From contig JAAYEY010000130.1 of assembly GCA_012728505.1 (NCBI GenBank), positions 1 through 10,811 on the forward strand: a DNA stretch of 10,811 nucleotides, in the 5' to 3' direction. Positions 1 to 7,269 of this stretch are shown piece after piece; position 1 is the first letter of the stretch; the number at the start of each line of letters is the position of its first letter. Source of the DNA: Synergistaceae bacterium (GTDB lineage Bacteria > Synergistota > Synergistia > Synergistales > Synergistaceae). The position numbers and the translations under genes were made by a program. Under the pieces are notes generated by a model. It was not told the origin of the DNA. It did not search any database and worked only from the letters and a program-made list of their open reading frames with translations.

Positions 1-1
1 C

Positions 2-2356
2 ATAGTGATTTTTGATGGGGCGATGGGTACTATGCTCCAAAAGAGGGGACTCAAAAGAGGTGGAATCCCCGAACTGCTAAATCTTACTGAACCGGACATA
101 ATCGAGTCGATTCACAACGAATATTTTGATGCCGGCTGCGATATTGTTTCAGCAAATACTTTTGGGGCAAACAGGTACAAGGCTGAGAAAGCCGGGCGTA
201 AACTTTCAGATATAGTTTCCGCTGCTGTAGAGATTGCCAAACGAGCTGCCGGGGAACGTATAGACAAATATGTTGCTTTGGACATTGGCCCATGTGGTCG
301 AGTCCTCTACCCTATCGGAGACCTTCCTTTTGAAGAAGCAGTTGAGGTTTTTTCGGAAATTGTGAGAGCAGGAAGCAGCGCGGGGGCAGATCTTATACTT
401 CTTGAAACGTTTACTGACCTTTATGAACTGAAGGCCGCTGTTATCGCTGCCAAAGAGAATTCAGACCTTCCCATATTTGCTACGATGAGTTTTGAGGAGA
501 ACGGATGTTCATTTTTCGGGACCACTGTCGAATCCATGGTCCTTACCCTTGAGGGGCTGGGAGTTGATGCACTTGGAGTAAACTGTTCACTCGGCCCAAA
601 ACAGCTTGTCCCTGTGGTTGAAAGGATAATCAACGCAAGCAGCATCCCTGTAATGGTTCAACCCAACGCTGGGCTTCCCCTATTCAGCGAAGCTGATGCT
701 CGCTATGATGTGACGTCTGAGCAATTTGCCGATTATATAAAAAAGTTTGTTGAATATGGGGCGGCGATAGTGGGAGGATGCTGTGGCACAGATCCCGGAT
801 ATATGAAACTTGTTAAGGAACGGCTTCAGGGAGTCTCCCGCATCCCCTGTAAAAATAACAGGACGGCGGGTATATGTTCTCCCTCAAACCCTGTTTTTTT
901 TGGGAATGACACGGTGATAATTGGGGAACGCCTTAACCCGACGGGTAAAAAAGCTCTTCAGGCCGCTTTGCGAGAAAATAATATGGATTTTGTTATGAAA
1001 GAGGCTATCCGTCAACAGGAACAGGGAGCCCACGTGCTTGATGTAAATATGGGACTGCCAGACATAGATGAACCTGAGATGCTGAAAAAAACTGTCATTG
1101 AGATTCAGTCTATTGTTGACCTGCCTCTCCAGCTTGATTCTTCAGACCCTAAGGCGTTAGAAAAGGCAGCTAGAGTCTACAACGGCAAACCCCTTATAAA
1201 TTCAGTTAACGGAAAAATAGACTCTCTTAAAACTGTACTGCCAATCGTAAAAAAATACGGGGCCGCGGTTTTGGGTCTCACTCTTAATGACAACGGGATA
1301 CCCCAGTCTGCTGAAGGCAGGGTTGAAATAGCCAGAAATATTTTAGAAGAGGCTGAAAAGATTGGCATACCTAAAGAAGATGTGCTTATAGACTGTCTCG
1401 TTATGACCGTTTCTGCCCAACAGGAGCAAGCCTTAGAGACACTCAGGGCAGTTAGGATGGTCAAGGAAGAGCTTGGGCTGAAAACGGTCCTTGGAGTCAG
1501 CAATGTCTCTTTCGGATTGCCGGACCGACCCCTTATAAACAGGACTATGCTTGCTATGGCTCTGATTCAGGGACTTGACGCGCCGATAATGAATCCCGGT
1601 GATGAGGGTATGCGCCAAACACTTGCCGCTTACAGAGTGCTGTCCGGCAAGGATCCAAGTGCCTCCGAATTCATAGATGTTTTTTCAGATACAGGGCAGA
1701 AAGCTGACTCTAAAGCTGAACCGAAGGATACCTATGACCTTTCTTATTCGATCAGAGTCGGTCTTAAAACAGAGGCTGAAAGAGCTACCGAACTGCTTTT
1801 AACAAAGATGGGTCCTCTGGAAATAATCGAGAAAGAAATAGTTCCCTCCCTTGATGCAGTAGGTAAAGACTATGAAGCACAGAAAATATTTCTGCCCCAG
1901 CTGATGAGATCTGCTGAAGCGGCCAGATTGTCATTTGAGCTTTTAAGAAAAGAGCTTTCAAAAACCAATTGTGATAATCAAGAAAACAGAACAAAAATGG
2001 TAGTCGCAACGGTACTTGGCGATATTCACGACATAGGAAAAAATATACTTAAAGTGATAATGGAAAATTATAATTTTAAGATGATCGATCTTGGGAAAGA
2101 TGTCCCGCCAGAAAGAGTTGTAGCCGCGGTAAAAGAACACGGCGCAGAGATAGTAGGTCTGAGTGCTCTTATGACGACGACTGTTACAAGCATGAAGGAT
2201 ACGATAGACCTGCTTAGAAAAGAATGTCCCGGCGTCACAGTTATTGTTGGTGGCGCGGTCCTAACCGAATCACTCGCAGAATATGTCGGCGCTGACTGCT
2301 ATGCCAAAGATGCGATGGAGGCAGTTCGGGTTCTCAGGAGCCGGCTACCCGTCTGA
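2..2356 (+). CDS. metH: Cobalamin-dependent methionine synthase, short form without reactivation domain (5' end cut by window)
   Basis: It transfers a methyl group from methyl-tetrahydrofolate through B12 to homocysteine, making methionine in the cytosol. Residues here count from the GTG at 5. About 1-285 form the homocysteine domain, opening with DGAMGTMLQ; its zinc ligands are Cys194 (GVNCSLGP) and Cys259-Cys260 (GGCCGTDP). About 300-555 form the pterin-binding barrel (IIGERLNPTG, then DVNMGLPDIDEPE). About 575-660 are the helical cap. About 663-783 form the B12 domain with D673-x-H675-x-x-G678, in which the His is the lower cobalt ligand, and Ser720-x-Leu722. The reading frame is open to the left edge, and the family normally has roughly a dozen residues before DGAMGT, so the true start lies upstream and the GTG at 5 is probably internal. 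The protein stops right after the B12 domain; E. coli MetH (about 1227 aa) continues into an AdoMet-binding reactivation domain. Short forms like this occur in Thermotoga and many anaerobes with a separate activation protein, but no such gene is visible here. Confidence 0.95.
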   Translation: MVIFDGAMGTMLQKRGLKRGGIPELLNLTEPDIIESIHNEYFDAGCDIVSANTFGANRYKAEKAGRKLSDIVSAAVEIAKRAAGERIDKYVALDIGPCGRVLYPIGDLPFEEAVEVFSEIVRAGSSAGADLILLETFTDLYELKAAVIAAKENSDLPIFATMSFEENGCSFFGTTVESMVLTLEGLGVDALGVNCSLGPKQLVPVVERIINASSIPVMVQPNAGLPLFSEADARYDVTSEQFADYIKKFVEYGAAIVGGCCGTDPGYMKLVKERLQGVSRIPCKNNRTAGICSPSNPVFFGNDTVIIGERLNPTGKKALQAALRENNMDFVMKEAIRQQEQGAHVLDVNMGLPDIDEPEMLKKTVIEIQSIVDLPLQLDSSDPKALEKAARVYNGKPLINSVNGKIDSLKTVLPIVKKYGAAVLGLTLNDNGIPQSAEGRVEIARNILEEAEKIGIPKEDVLIDCLVMTVSAQQEQALETLRAVRMVKEELGLKTVLGVSNVSFGLPDRPLINRTMLAMALIQGLDAPIMNPGDEGMRQTLAAYRVLSGKDPSASEFIDVFSDTGQKADSKAEPKDTYDLSYSIRVGLKTEAERATELLLTKMGPLEIIEKEIVPSLDAVGKDYEAQKIFLPQLMRSAEAARLSFELLRKELSKTNCDNQENRTKMVVATVLGDIHDIGKNILKVIMENYNFKMIDLGKDVPPERVVAAVKEHGAEIVGLSALMTTTVTSMKDTIDLLRKECPGVTVIVGGAVLTESLAEYVGADCYAKDAMEAVRVLRSRLPV

Positions 2357-2394
2357 GTACTGCGAGGAGCGATTTAGTTAAAAAGATCCGACAA

Positions 2395-3627
2395 TCAGAA
2401 ATTCTCAATGAAAGAGTTGCCTTTATGAATGCGAAGTTTCTTGTATTTGGCCTCAGTTCCTTCACTGTTGAGACCAGCCGCGACAAAGGAGAGGCCCCCT
2501 CCCTTGGCAAGGCATATTACAGAATTACCAGGGGCCTCTTTTTTCCACTCCAGCCTTTTAGCATTTTTGGGGAGCAGGAAGTTTGTCAGACCAAGGCCTG
2601 TCGCGGTTTTATATTCGTCTGAACGTGTCTCTATTTCGCGGACTTTACCGTCGAGAAATATTATCCTAAGACTTATTTTAGGCATCGTTTTGTTGTACGA
2701 CCAAATCTCTGCGTTGTTGTTCGTTAGGATAGATGTTTCTCCAACTTTTTTAAATACTTTTAGGTCAGGCGATCCAAGTTTACTCTTGATTTTTTCCTTT
2801 GACTCCCCGAGTATTACCATGCCTACAGATTTACCAGGATTTATGACAAGATTTGGATCCGTAGGATAACCGAGCATAATTTTTGCGGCATTTGCTCCAT
2901 GTATGCCTCTTTTGTCATCCGGCGCAAGTTTAGAAAATTTTTCGTACCCTTTCAATGCATCTTTCCAAGCCCCGAGACCCATGAGCATCTTGGAGCATGT
3001 CAGTACCTGCTCAGGTTTTTTGAACAATTCTATCTGTTTAACAAGGGCTTCTACGGCACTCGCATTGTTTTTTGATCTTATGGCAGCTTCGCTTAAAAGA
3101 GTCCAGGCATATGCATCTTTGAGCTTACTGGCACCCTCTTTGAGAGCAGGCAGTCCTTTTTTGAAATTGTTTTTCTGGGTGTATAGCCATCCCATTCTTA
3201 CAAGCGCTTTTCCATCTGATGGTATGGTTTTAAGATGTTCCTCGTAACGGTCTATAGCTTCGTCGATTTTCCCTGTCTTCTCGAGGCAGAAAGCCATTTG
3301 GTAAAGTATGTTTTTGCGCTCGGGACGGAGTTTTAAAACTTTTTCATAAAGAAGGTAAGCTTCTGAATAGTTTTCGAGTTTAAATTGAGATGTTGCTCTC
3401 TGATAATATTTCTCAGGAAGAACGTTCGTCCGGTAATACCAGAGGCTTCCTCCAAGAAAAACAGCGAGTATAATAATAGCAATGACTCCAAAAATATATT
3501 TTGGAACAGGAGGACGATTTTCCTTTTTCAGTCCCCATTCCTGTTCTTCTTTTGTCACGCCTGTCTGTTCGTCCGGAACAATTTCAGGACATTTATTTTT
3601 ATTGTTGTCGCAGTTGTTTTTTATCAA
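2395..3627 (-). CDS. Membrane-anchored TPR-repeat protein with C-terminal BamE-like beta domain
   Basis: No specific function is recognised. Counting from an upstream TTG at 3636, residues 1-46 are hydrophilic and charged. About 47-68 form one hydrophobic membrane helix (YIFGVIAIIILAVFLGG). About 75-140 are clear tetratricopeptide repeats (YSEAYLLYEKVLKLRPE, then KIDEAIDRYEEHLKTIP), with weaker repeats to about 240. About 267-350 look like a small beta domain of the SmpA/BamE style: a glycine-rich opening (GKSVGMVILGES), LGSPD, IWSY, then a strand ending in DGKVREIE. The charge pattern suggests the N-terminus is cytosolic and the repeats extracytoplasmic, so a scaffold role at the envelope is plausible. 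I prefer the TTG at 3627 (410 aa) because AAAAGGA (3637-3643) sits 9 bases before it; the TTG at 3636 directly abuts that site. The gene is divergent from the DUF2156 gene and convergent with metH. No terminator of its own is visible. Confidence 0.8.
   Translation of the reverse strand: MIKNNCDNNKNKCPEIVPDEQTGVTKEEQEWGLKKENRPPVPKYIFGVIAIIILAVFLGGSLWYYRTNVLPEKYYQRATSQFKLENYSEAYLLYEKVLKLRPERKNILYQMAFCLEKTGKIDEAIDRYEEHLKTIPSDGKALVRMGWLYTQKNNFKKGLPALKEGASKLKDAYAWTLLSEAAIRSKNNASAVEALVKQIELFKKPEQVLTCSKMLMGLGAWKDALKGYEKFSKLAPDDKRGIHGANAAKIMLGYPTDPNLVINPGKSVGMVILGESKEKIKSKLGSPDLKVFKKVGETSILTNNNAEIWSYNKTMPKISLRIIFLDGKVREIETRSDEYKTATGLGLTNFLLPKNAKRLEWKKEAPGNSVICLAKGGGLSFVAAGLNSEGTEAKYKKLRIHKGNSFIENF
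2485..2545 (+). terminator. Candidate intrinsic terminator for metH, embedded in the convergent TPR gene
   Basis: AGAGGCCCC (2490-2498) pairs perfectly with GGGGCCTCT (2531-2539). The stem can extend outward through two G-T pairs and three A-T pairs, and six T's (2539-2544) follow on the + strand. The 32-base loop contains a smaller dyad, CCTTG-G-CAAGG (2502-2512). It lies about 130 bases past the metH stop and has a T-tract only in the + direction. It overlaps codons of the oppositely transcribed gene, and the loop is long for an intrinsic terminator, so this is an inference. Confidence 0.4.
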
Positions 3628-3636
3628 GCCCGTCAA

Positions 3637-3643
3637 TCCTTTT
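3637..3643 (-). promoter_or_regulatory. Ribosome binding site of the TPR gene (decides the TTG start)
   Basis: The minus strand reads AAAAGGA and ends at 3637. It has no spacer to the TTG at 3636 but 9 bases to the in-frame TTG at 3627, which makes the latter the better start. Confidence 0.55.
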
Positions 3644-3655
3644 CTTTTTTCTATA

Positions 3656-3676
3656 TGTTACTGCAAAATTGTAACA
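3656..3676. repeat. Inverted repeat TGTTAC-N9-GTAACA in divergent promoter region
   Basis: Six-base arms at 3656-3661 and 3671-3676 are separated by nine bases. The flanks are both TATAT-like and extend the symmetry imperfectly. This is operator-like geometry for a dimeric repressor, about 20 bases from the TPR gene's ribosome binding site. No named regulator motif is recognised. Confidence 0.45.
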
Positions 3677-3678
3677 GA

Positions 3679-3714
3679 TATACGCTCTTTTGCTATTGGC
3701 AAAATCTGCGTATA
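3679..3714. repeat. Long interrupted hairpin between the divergent TPR and DUF2156 genes
   Basis: TATACGC (3679-3685) pairs with GCGTATA (3708-3714), and TTTTGC (3688-3693) pairs with GCAAAA (3699-3704). This gives 13 base pairs with a 2x3 internal loop and a TATTG apical loop. No T-tract follows on either strand, so it is not a simple terminator. It could be an operator, or an RNA hairpin in either 5' leader, depending on where transcription starts. Confidence 0.6.
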
Positions 3715-3726
3715 AGGTTTAACCTT
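3714..3726. repeat. Short palindrome AAGGTT-T-AACCTT
   Basis: Perfect six-base arms lie around a single central T, immediately next to the longer hairpin and about 17 bases upstream of the ribosome binding site of the DUF2156 gene. It may be a regulator binding site; no known motif is recognised. Confidence 0.4.
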
Positions 3727-3742
3727 TATTGGTGTGCAGAAC

Positions 3743-3748
3743 GGAGGT
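3743..3748 (+). promoter_or_regulatory. Ribosome binding site GGAGGT of the DUF2156 gene (decides a TTG start)
   Basis: GGAGGT ends nine bases before the in-frame TTG at 3758. The earlier in-frame GTG at 3734 lies upstream of this site and has no good ribosome binding site of its own. The TTG at 3758 is therefore the likely start. Confidence 0.75.
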
Positions 3749-3757
3749 AGTTATTTA

Positions 3758-4651
3758 TTGCTTAAATTTAAGCATTTAGAAATTGAAGATCTATCATTTT
3801 TTCAAAATTACTGGGATGCAGCTACCCAGCGGGCAGCCGATTACAGCTTTCCCATCCTGTGGGGGTGGGCCGACGAATGTGGTTATCAAACAGCTCAGGA
3901 AGATGACGGATCTCTGCTCTGGATAAGGCAGACGATTCCTCACGATTACGATCTCGCTCCGCTTGGCGACTGGAAAAGGAATGATTGGGCAGAACTGATC
4001 CAAAAAAGACTGGGACGAGAAGCAGAATTCTGGTATGTACCGGAAAAACTCCTCAATATCTGGAAGGCACAGTTTCCTGAGATAATTAGCGTAGAAGATA
4101 TGAGAGGCAGCTGGGAATACCTTTATGATATCAGGGATCTTGCTACTTTACCGGGTAATAGGTTTATGAAAAAACGTAACAGAGTAAACCAATTCCGTAA
4201 GAATTATGATTATTCCTATAAACCGATATCAAAAGAATTGATCAATGATGTAATGGAATTTCAGCAGATCTGGTGCCAAGTCAACAATGGATGTACAGAT
4301 AAAGGACTGCTCCAGGAAAATAGAGGGATAATTAAGATACTTACTAACTGGGGAAAAATCCCCCATCTCGTTGGCGGGATTATCGAGGTCTCGGGCAAAA
4401 TAGCGGCTTACACTATTGGTGAAATAGCATCACACACTATATTTGTCCACTTTGAGAAAGCGAGCCTGGAATATGGGGCCACATACCAGGCTATCAACAA
4501 AGAATTTATGTCACACATGCTGGAACAAAACCCTCGACTGGCAGTTGCGAACAGAGAAGAGGACATGAACGATCCTGGACTCCGCGAGGCAAAAATGTCA
4601 TACATGCCGACAGATTATATAAAGAAATACCGGGTAAGATTCAGCTTTTGA
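3758..4651 (+). CDS. DUF2156 (MprF C-terminal-like, GNAT-fold) family protein
   Basis: This is a 297-residue protein of the DUF2156 family, which is related to the catalytic C-terminal domain of phosphatidylglycerol lysyltransferase (MprF) and to FemAB/GNAT-type aminoacyl or acyl transferases. Family hallmarks, counted from the TTG, are the basic segment KKRNRVNQFRKNY at about 138-150, the strand GGIIEVSGKIAAYTIGE at about 206-222, and the C-terminal signature NREEDMNDPGLREAKMSY at about 265-282. No transmembrane helix is visible, so unlike full MprF it is a soluble stand-alone domain. The substrate cannot be read from the sequence; lipid aminoacylation is only one option. It is divergent from the TPR gene. 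The cyclophilin gene follows on the same strand without an obvious terminator between, so the two may be cotranscribed. Family call strong, activity unknown. Confidence 0.85.
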   Translation: MLKFKHLEIEDLSFFQNYWDAATQRAADYSFPILWGWADECGYQTAQEDDGSLLWIRQTIPHDYDLAPLGDWKRNDWAELIQKRLGREAEFWYVPEKLLNIWKAQFPEIISVEDMRGSWEYLYDIRDLATLPGNRFMKKRNRVNQFRKNYDYSYKPISKELINDVMEFQQIWCQVNNGCTDKGLLQENRGIIKILTNWGKIPHLVGGIIEVSGKIAAYTIGEIASHTIFVHFEKASLEYGATYQAINKEFMSHMLEQNPRLAVANREEDMNDPGLREAKMSYMPTDYIKKYRVRFSF

Positions 4652-4785
4652 TCTGATAACGAGCAGTATGGAAGGTCAACAGAAATGGAGCTATTCTCGC
4701 CTAGATTTTTCCATGGTTAAAGAGTGGCTAAGGAGAGAGATAAATGTTAAAATTTATGGGTTCAAAAAAGATAGAAAACGACATT

Positions 4786-4790
4786 GGAGG
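4786..4790 (+). promoter_or_regulatory. Ribosome binding site of the cyclophilin gene
   Basis: GGAGG lies seven bases before the ATG at 4798, which begins a good signal peptide. A second strong site, AGGAG at 4731-4735, lies eight bases before the in-frame ATG at 4744, so use of the longer start cannot be excluded. Confidence 0.7.
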
Positions 4791-4797
4791 AAAAATT

Positions 4798-5355
4798 ATG
4801 AAGATTATAGCTTTGCTAACGTTTCTTATTGCAATATCAGTATTTCTAAAGGTATTTGCCGCCCAGCCGGCATCAGCAGATGAAGCCGCCGTAAAACGCC
4901 AGACAGCAACGTTTCAGACATCCATGGGAACTTTCAAGATCGAGCTCTACAACGACCTGGCCCCCAAGACTGTAAAGAATTTCACTGATCTGATAAACAA
5001 AAATTATTATGACGGCATCATATTTCACCGCGTAATAGAGAATTTTATGATCCAGGGAGGCTGCCCGCAGGGCTCAGGAACTGGAGGCCCCGGATATAAT
5101 ATACCCGATGAATTTGGCAAGGGGCTTAAACATGACAGGTCCGGAATGCTTTCGATGGCGAACGCAGGTCCTAATACAGGTGGCTCGCAATTCTTTGTCA
5201 CTCTTGTGCCATGCCCCTGGCTGGACGGTAAACATGCGATATTCGGACATGTTTCCGAGGGATTGGATGTAGTTGAAAAGATAGGAAAAGTACCTACTGA
5301 CTCAAGAGATCGACCTCTCAAAAAAATAGTGATCGAAAAGCTGACAGTTAAATAA
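4798..5355 (+). CDS. Exported cyclophilin-type peptidyl-prolyl cis-trans isomerase
   Basis: It catalyses cis-trans isomerisation of X-Pro bonds and assists protein folding outside the cytoplasm. Counted from the ATG at 4798 (185 aa), the catalytic set of human cyclophilin A (R55, F60, M61, Q63, W121, H126) is matched with identical spacing by R78, F83, M84, Q86, W141 and H146. The segments FHRVIENFMIQGG, GMLSMANAGPNTGGSQFF and WLDGKHAIFGHV are classic. Residues 1-26 form a signal peptide: a Lys, a hydrophobic core (IIALLTFLIAISVFL), then a likely cleavage after AQPASA. No lipobox Cys is seen, so the product is probably soluble in the periplasm or secreted. An alternative start at 4744 would add 18 residues before the hydrophobic core. 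The gene ends in a strong terminator 37 bases downstream. Confidence 0.95.
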   Translation: MKIIALLTFLIAISVFLKVFAAQPASADEAAVKRQTATFQTSMGTFKIELYNDLAPKTVKNFTDLINKNYYDGIIFHRVIENFMIQGGCPQGSGTGGPGYNIPDEFGKGLKHDRSGMLSMANAGPNTGGSQFFVTLVPCPWLDGKHAIFGHVSEGLDVVEKIGKVPTDSRDRPLKKIVIEKLTVK

Positions 5356-5391
5356 CTGCTAAATTAGAGATTTTTTGCTAAAAAGGAATCG

Positions 5392-5430
5392 AAAGGACCA
5401 GATGCTTTTAATGCGTCTGGTCCTTTTTTT
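5392..5430 (+). terminator. Strong intrinsic terminator after the cyclophilin gene
   Basis: A 14-bp stem (5392-5405 with 5413-5426) has one G-T pair and a seven-base loop TTTTAAT. It runs into seven T's (5424-5430). It closes the upstream transcription unit and isolates the nucleoside kinase operon. Confidence 0.95.
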
Positions 5431-5526
5431 GAACTGACAGCAAGCAGATCCTATTTTCCCAAAAACTCTTTTTTTTAACACCGCATTCCTCTTTTTATGT
5501 TAATATGTTTAGATGAGTTACTGTGT

Positions 5527-5555
5527 TTGTAATTATTTCAAAAACTCGATATATT
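5527..5555 (+). promoter_or_regulatory. Probable sigma70-type promoter of the nucleoside kinase-SNF2-SWIM operon
   Basis: TTGTAA (5527-5532), a 17-base spacer and TATATT (5550-5555) match the -35 and -10 consensus at 4/6 and 5/6. The site sits in an AT-rich spacer after a strong terminator and about 70 bases before the next ATG. Apart from this promoter, 5431-5610 shows only AT-rich DNA and a weak hairpin at 5596-5610. Confidence 0.6.
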
Positions 5556-5616
5556 AACTTAAGGCACTGATAACTTGGCATAAATGTGCAACAAAGATTC
5601 GAGCCGAGTCATTAGA

Positions 5617-5622
5617 GGGAGG
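5617..5622 (+). promoter_or_regulatory. Ribosome binding site of the nucleoside kinase gene
   Basis: GGGAGG lies six bases before the ATG at 5629, supporting that start. Confidence 0.8.
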
Positions 5623-5628
5623 ACCTAA

Positions 5629-7269
5629 ATGAGCTTAACGATAAGTTTCAACGATATGCAGGATATCAAGAGTAACTTCCCCATCACGGCGAGGGATGTT
5701 TTGACAAGGACGAATTTTCCGAAAAAAGATAGAGTCGTGGCATGTAGAGTCAACAGAGTCCAGCGACCTCTTTCATGGAAGATAGATATGGATTCAAAGC
5801 TTGAGTTTATAACAAGTGATACCATAGAAGGAGCAGAGGTATATCTTAGAACGATTAGCTTCATGCTAACGTCTGCTGCTACAAGAGTATGCGGAATTAG
5901 GCTCCATCTTCGCCAGTCGATGAATTTTTCATATTTCTATGACAGCCCTGACGGTCCTGTGACTGATAAGCAAAAAAAATCAATACTTAATGAGATGCAG
6001 AGGATGGTCAAAGAAGGGGTTGCTGTTGTCAGGGAGGAGCTCTCCCTTGATAAGGCCCGTATCATAATGACCGCCCAGGGTTACAATGGCAAGGAAAGAC
6101 TCCTCCGCTGGGTTAACAGAGATCCTGTGATAATGTACAGAATAGAAGGTATATATGATTTTTTTGGAGGTGCCCTTGCGGATAACGCTGCGATAGTCCC
6201 TTTATTTGAATTGCATCTTTACAAGGGAGGCATTTTTATATCCGGTCCCCTCTTCTCCGATCCAACAAAGACGGTTCCATTCAAAACAAGCACAAAGACT
6301 TTTGCTCTTTTTAATGGCTATGCTGAGTGGCTTGATAACCTACATGTATCAACCATGGATAAGATACATAGTCTTGTAGCTAACGGGCTTTCAAGAGATT
6401 TTATAATGGTCTGCGAGGCCCTGCACACAAAAAAACTTAGCGAGATATCCTCGCACATTTCGGAGAGGCCTGAAGTTCGACTGCTTTGTCTAGCTGGACC
6501 TTCCAGCTCAGGCAAGACGACATCTTCAAGGCGTATCCGCGTACAACTGCTAGCCTCATGCATAAATTCCGCCACTCTTGAATTGGACAGCTATTTTGTG
6601 GAGAGATCGAAAACCCCAAGGGATTCTAATGGCGATCTTGATTTTGAGGCGCTAGAAGCGCTGGATTTAGATCTTATAAATCAACATCTTGCGGCTCTGC
6701 TTGAAGGTAAGGAGATAGACGTTCCGAAGTTCGATTTCATAACAGGTGAAAGAAAAAAAGGTTATAAACTCAAACTTGCCGAGGGTCAGATCCTTATAAT
6801 TGAAGGTATCCATGGTCTTAACGATAAACTTTCAGAGAGCGTCTCCCACGATAATAAATACAGGATATTCATAAGCCCCCTGACAGGCGCGGCAATAGAT
6901 ATGCACAACAGGATAGGAACCACAGACACCAGGCTCCTTAGACGAATGCTAAGGGATTACAGAACTAGAGGACATTCTCCTGAAGCGACCCTTTTGCGAT
7001 GGCCTTCTGTAATAAGGGGTTCACATCGTCATATTTTCCCTTATCAGGAGAATGCCGATGCTCTTTTTAATACCTCTTTGGCTTATGAATTTCCGGTACT
7101 CAAGGGCTACGTCCAGCCTATGCTGTCTTCGGTAGAAGAAGACTCGCCCGCTTATGGCGAAGCTCAAAGGCTTCTTGCTATACTTAGCTTTGTACCAATA
7201 ATACCTTCAGATGATGTCCCTAACACTTCGATCTTAAGAGAATTTATTGGCGGCAGCTGTTTTGAATAA
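5629..7269 (+). CDS. Nucleoside (uridine) kinase-like P-loop protein with ThrRS-like N-terminus
   Basis: This 546-aa two-part protein belongs to a family usually annotated uridine kinase or nucleoside kinase. About 1-230 resembles the TGS and second additional domains of threonyl-tRNA synthetase; it includes RTISFML, where ThrRS has its editing HxxxH, and YRIEGIYDFFGG. The histidines are absent, so tRNA editing is not expected. About 284-500 is a phosphoribulokinase/uridine-kinase-type P-loop domain: Walker A GPSSSGKTT at 290-298 (Lys296), LELDSYFV with Asp320 as candidate base, DLDFEALEALD at about 337-347, and Walker-B-like LIIEGIHGLN at 389-398. Then comes the family-typical segment TDTRLLRRMLRDYRTRGHS (432-450). 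The expected role is NTP-dependent phosphorylation of a nucleoside in pyrimidine salvage, but the real substrate of this fused form is uncertain. It heads a likely operon; the SNF2 gene starts 16 bases after its stop. Confidence 0.85.
   Translation: MSLTISFNDMQDIKSNFPITARDVLTRTNFPKKDRVVACRVNRVQRPLSWKIDMDSKLEFITSDTIEGAEVYLRTISFMLTSAATRVCGIRLHLRQSMNFSYFYDSPDGPVTDKQKKSILNEMQRMVKEGVAVVREELSLDKARIIMTAQGYNGKERLLRWVNRDPVIMYRIEGIYDFFGGALADNAAIVPLFELHLYKGGIFISGPLFSDPTKTVPFKTSTKTFALFNGYAEWLDNLHVSTMDKIHSLVANGLSRDFIMVCEALHTKKLSEISSHISERPEVRLLCLAGPSSSGKTTSSRRIRVQLLASCINSATLELDSYFVERSKTPRDSNGDLDFEALEALDLDLINQHLAALLEGKEIDVPKFDFITGERKKGYKLKLAEGQILIIEGIHGLNDKLSESVSHDNKYRIFISPLTGAAIDMHNRIGTTDTRLLRRMLRDYRTRGHSPEATLLRWPSVIRGSHRHIFPYQENADALFNTSLAYEFPVLKGYVQPMLSSVEEDSPAYGEAQRLLAILSFVPIIPSDDVPNTSILREFIGGSCFE

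Noticed and set aside
2429..2869. A 146-codon + strand frame opposite the TPR gene
   Set aside because: It is antisense to well-supported TPR coding sequence, has low-complexity composition and no recognisable motif.
3385..3750. A 121-codon + strand frame covering the TPR N-terminus and the divergent spacer
   Set aside because: It is the reverse image of the membrane-helix coding region (Phe/Ser/Cys rich) and runs through the inverted-repeat cluster.
4668..4883. A 71-codon frame (+) spanning the DUF2156-cyclophilin gap
   Set aside because: It overlaps the cyclophilin start in another frame, lacks a ribosome binding site, and its translation shows no domain-like pattern.
6031..6047. AGGGAG / CTCCCT short hairpin in the kinase gene
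   Set aside because: Six-bp arms within codons and no T-tract are expected by chance at this length.
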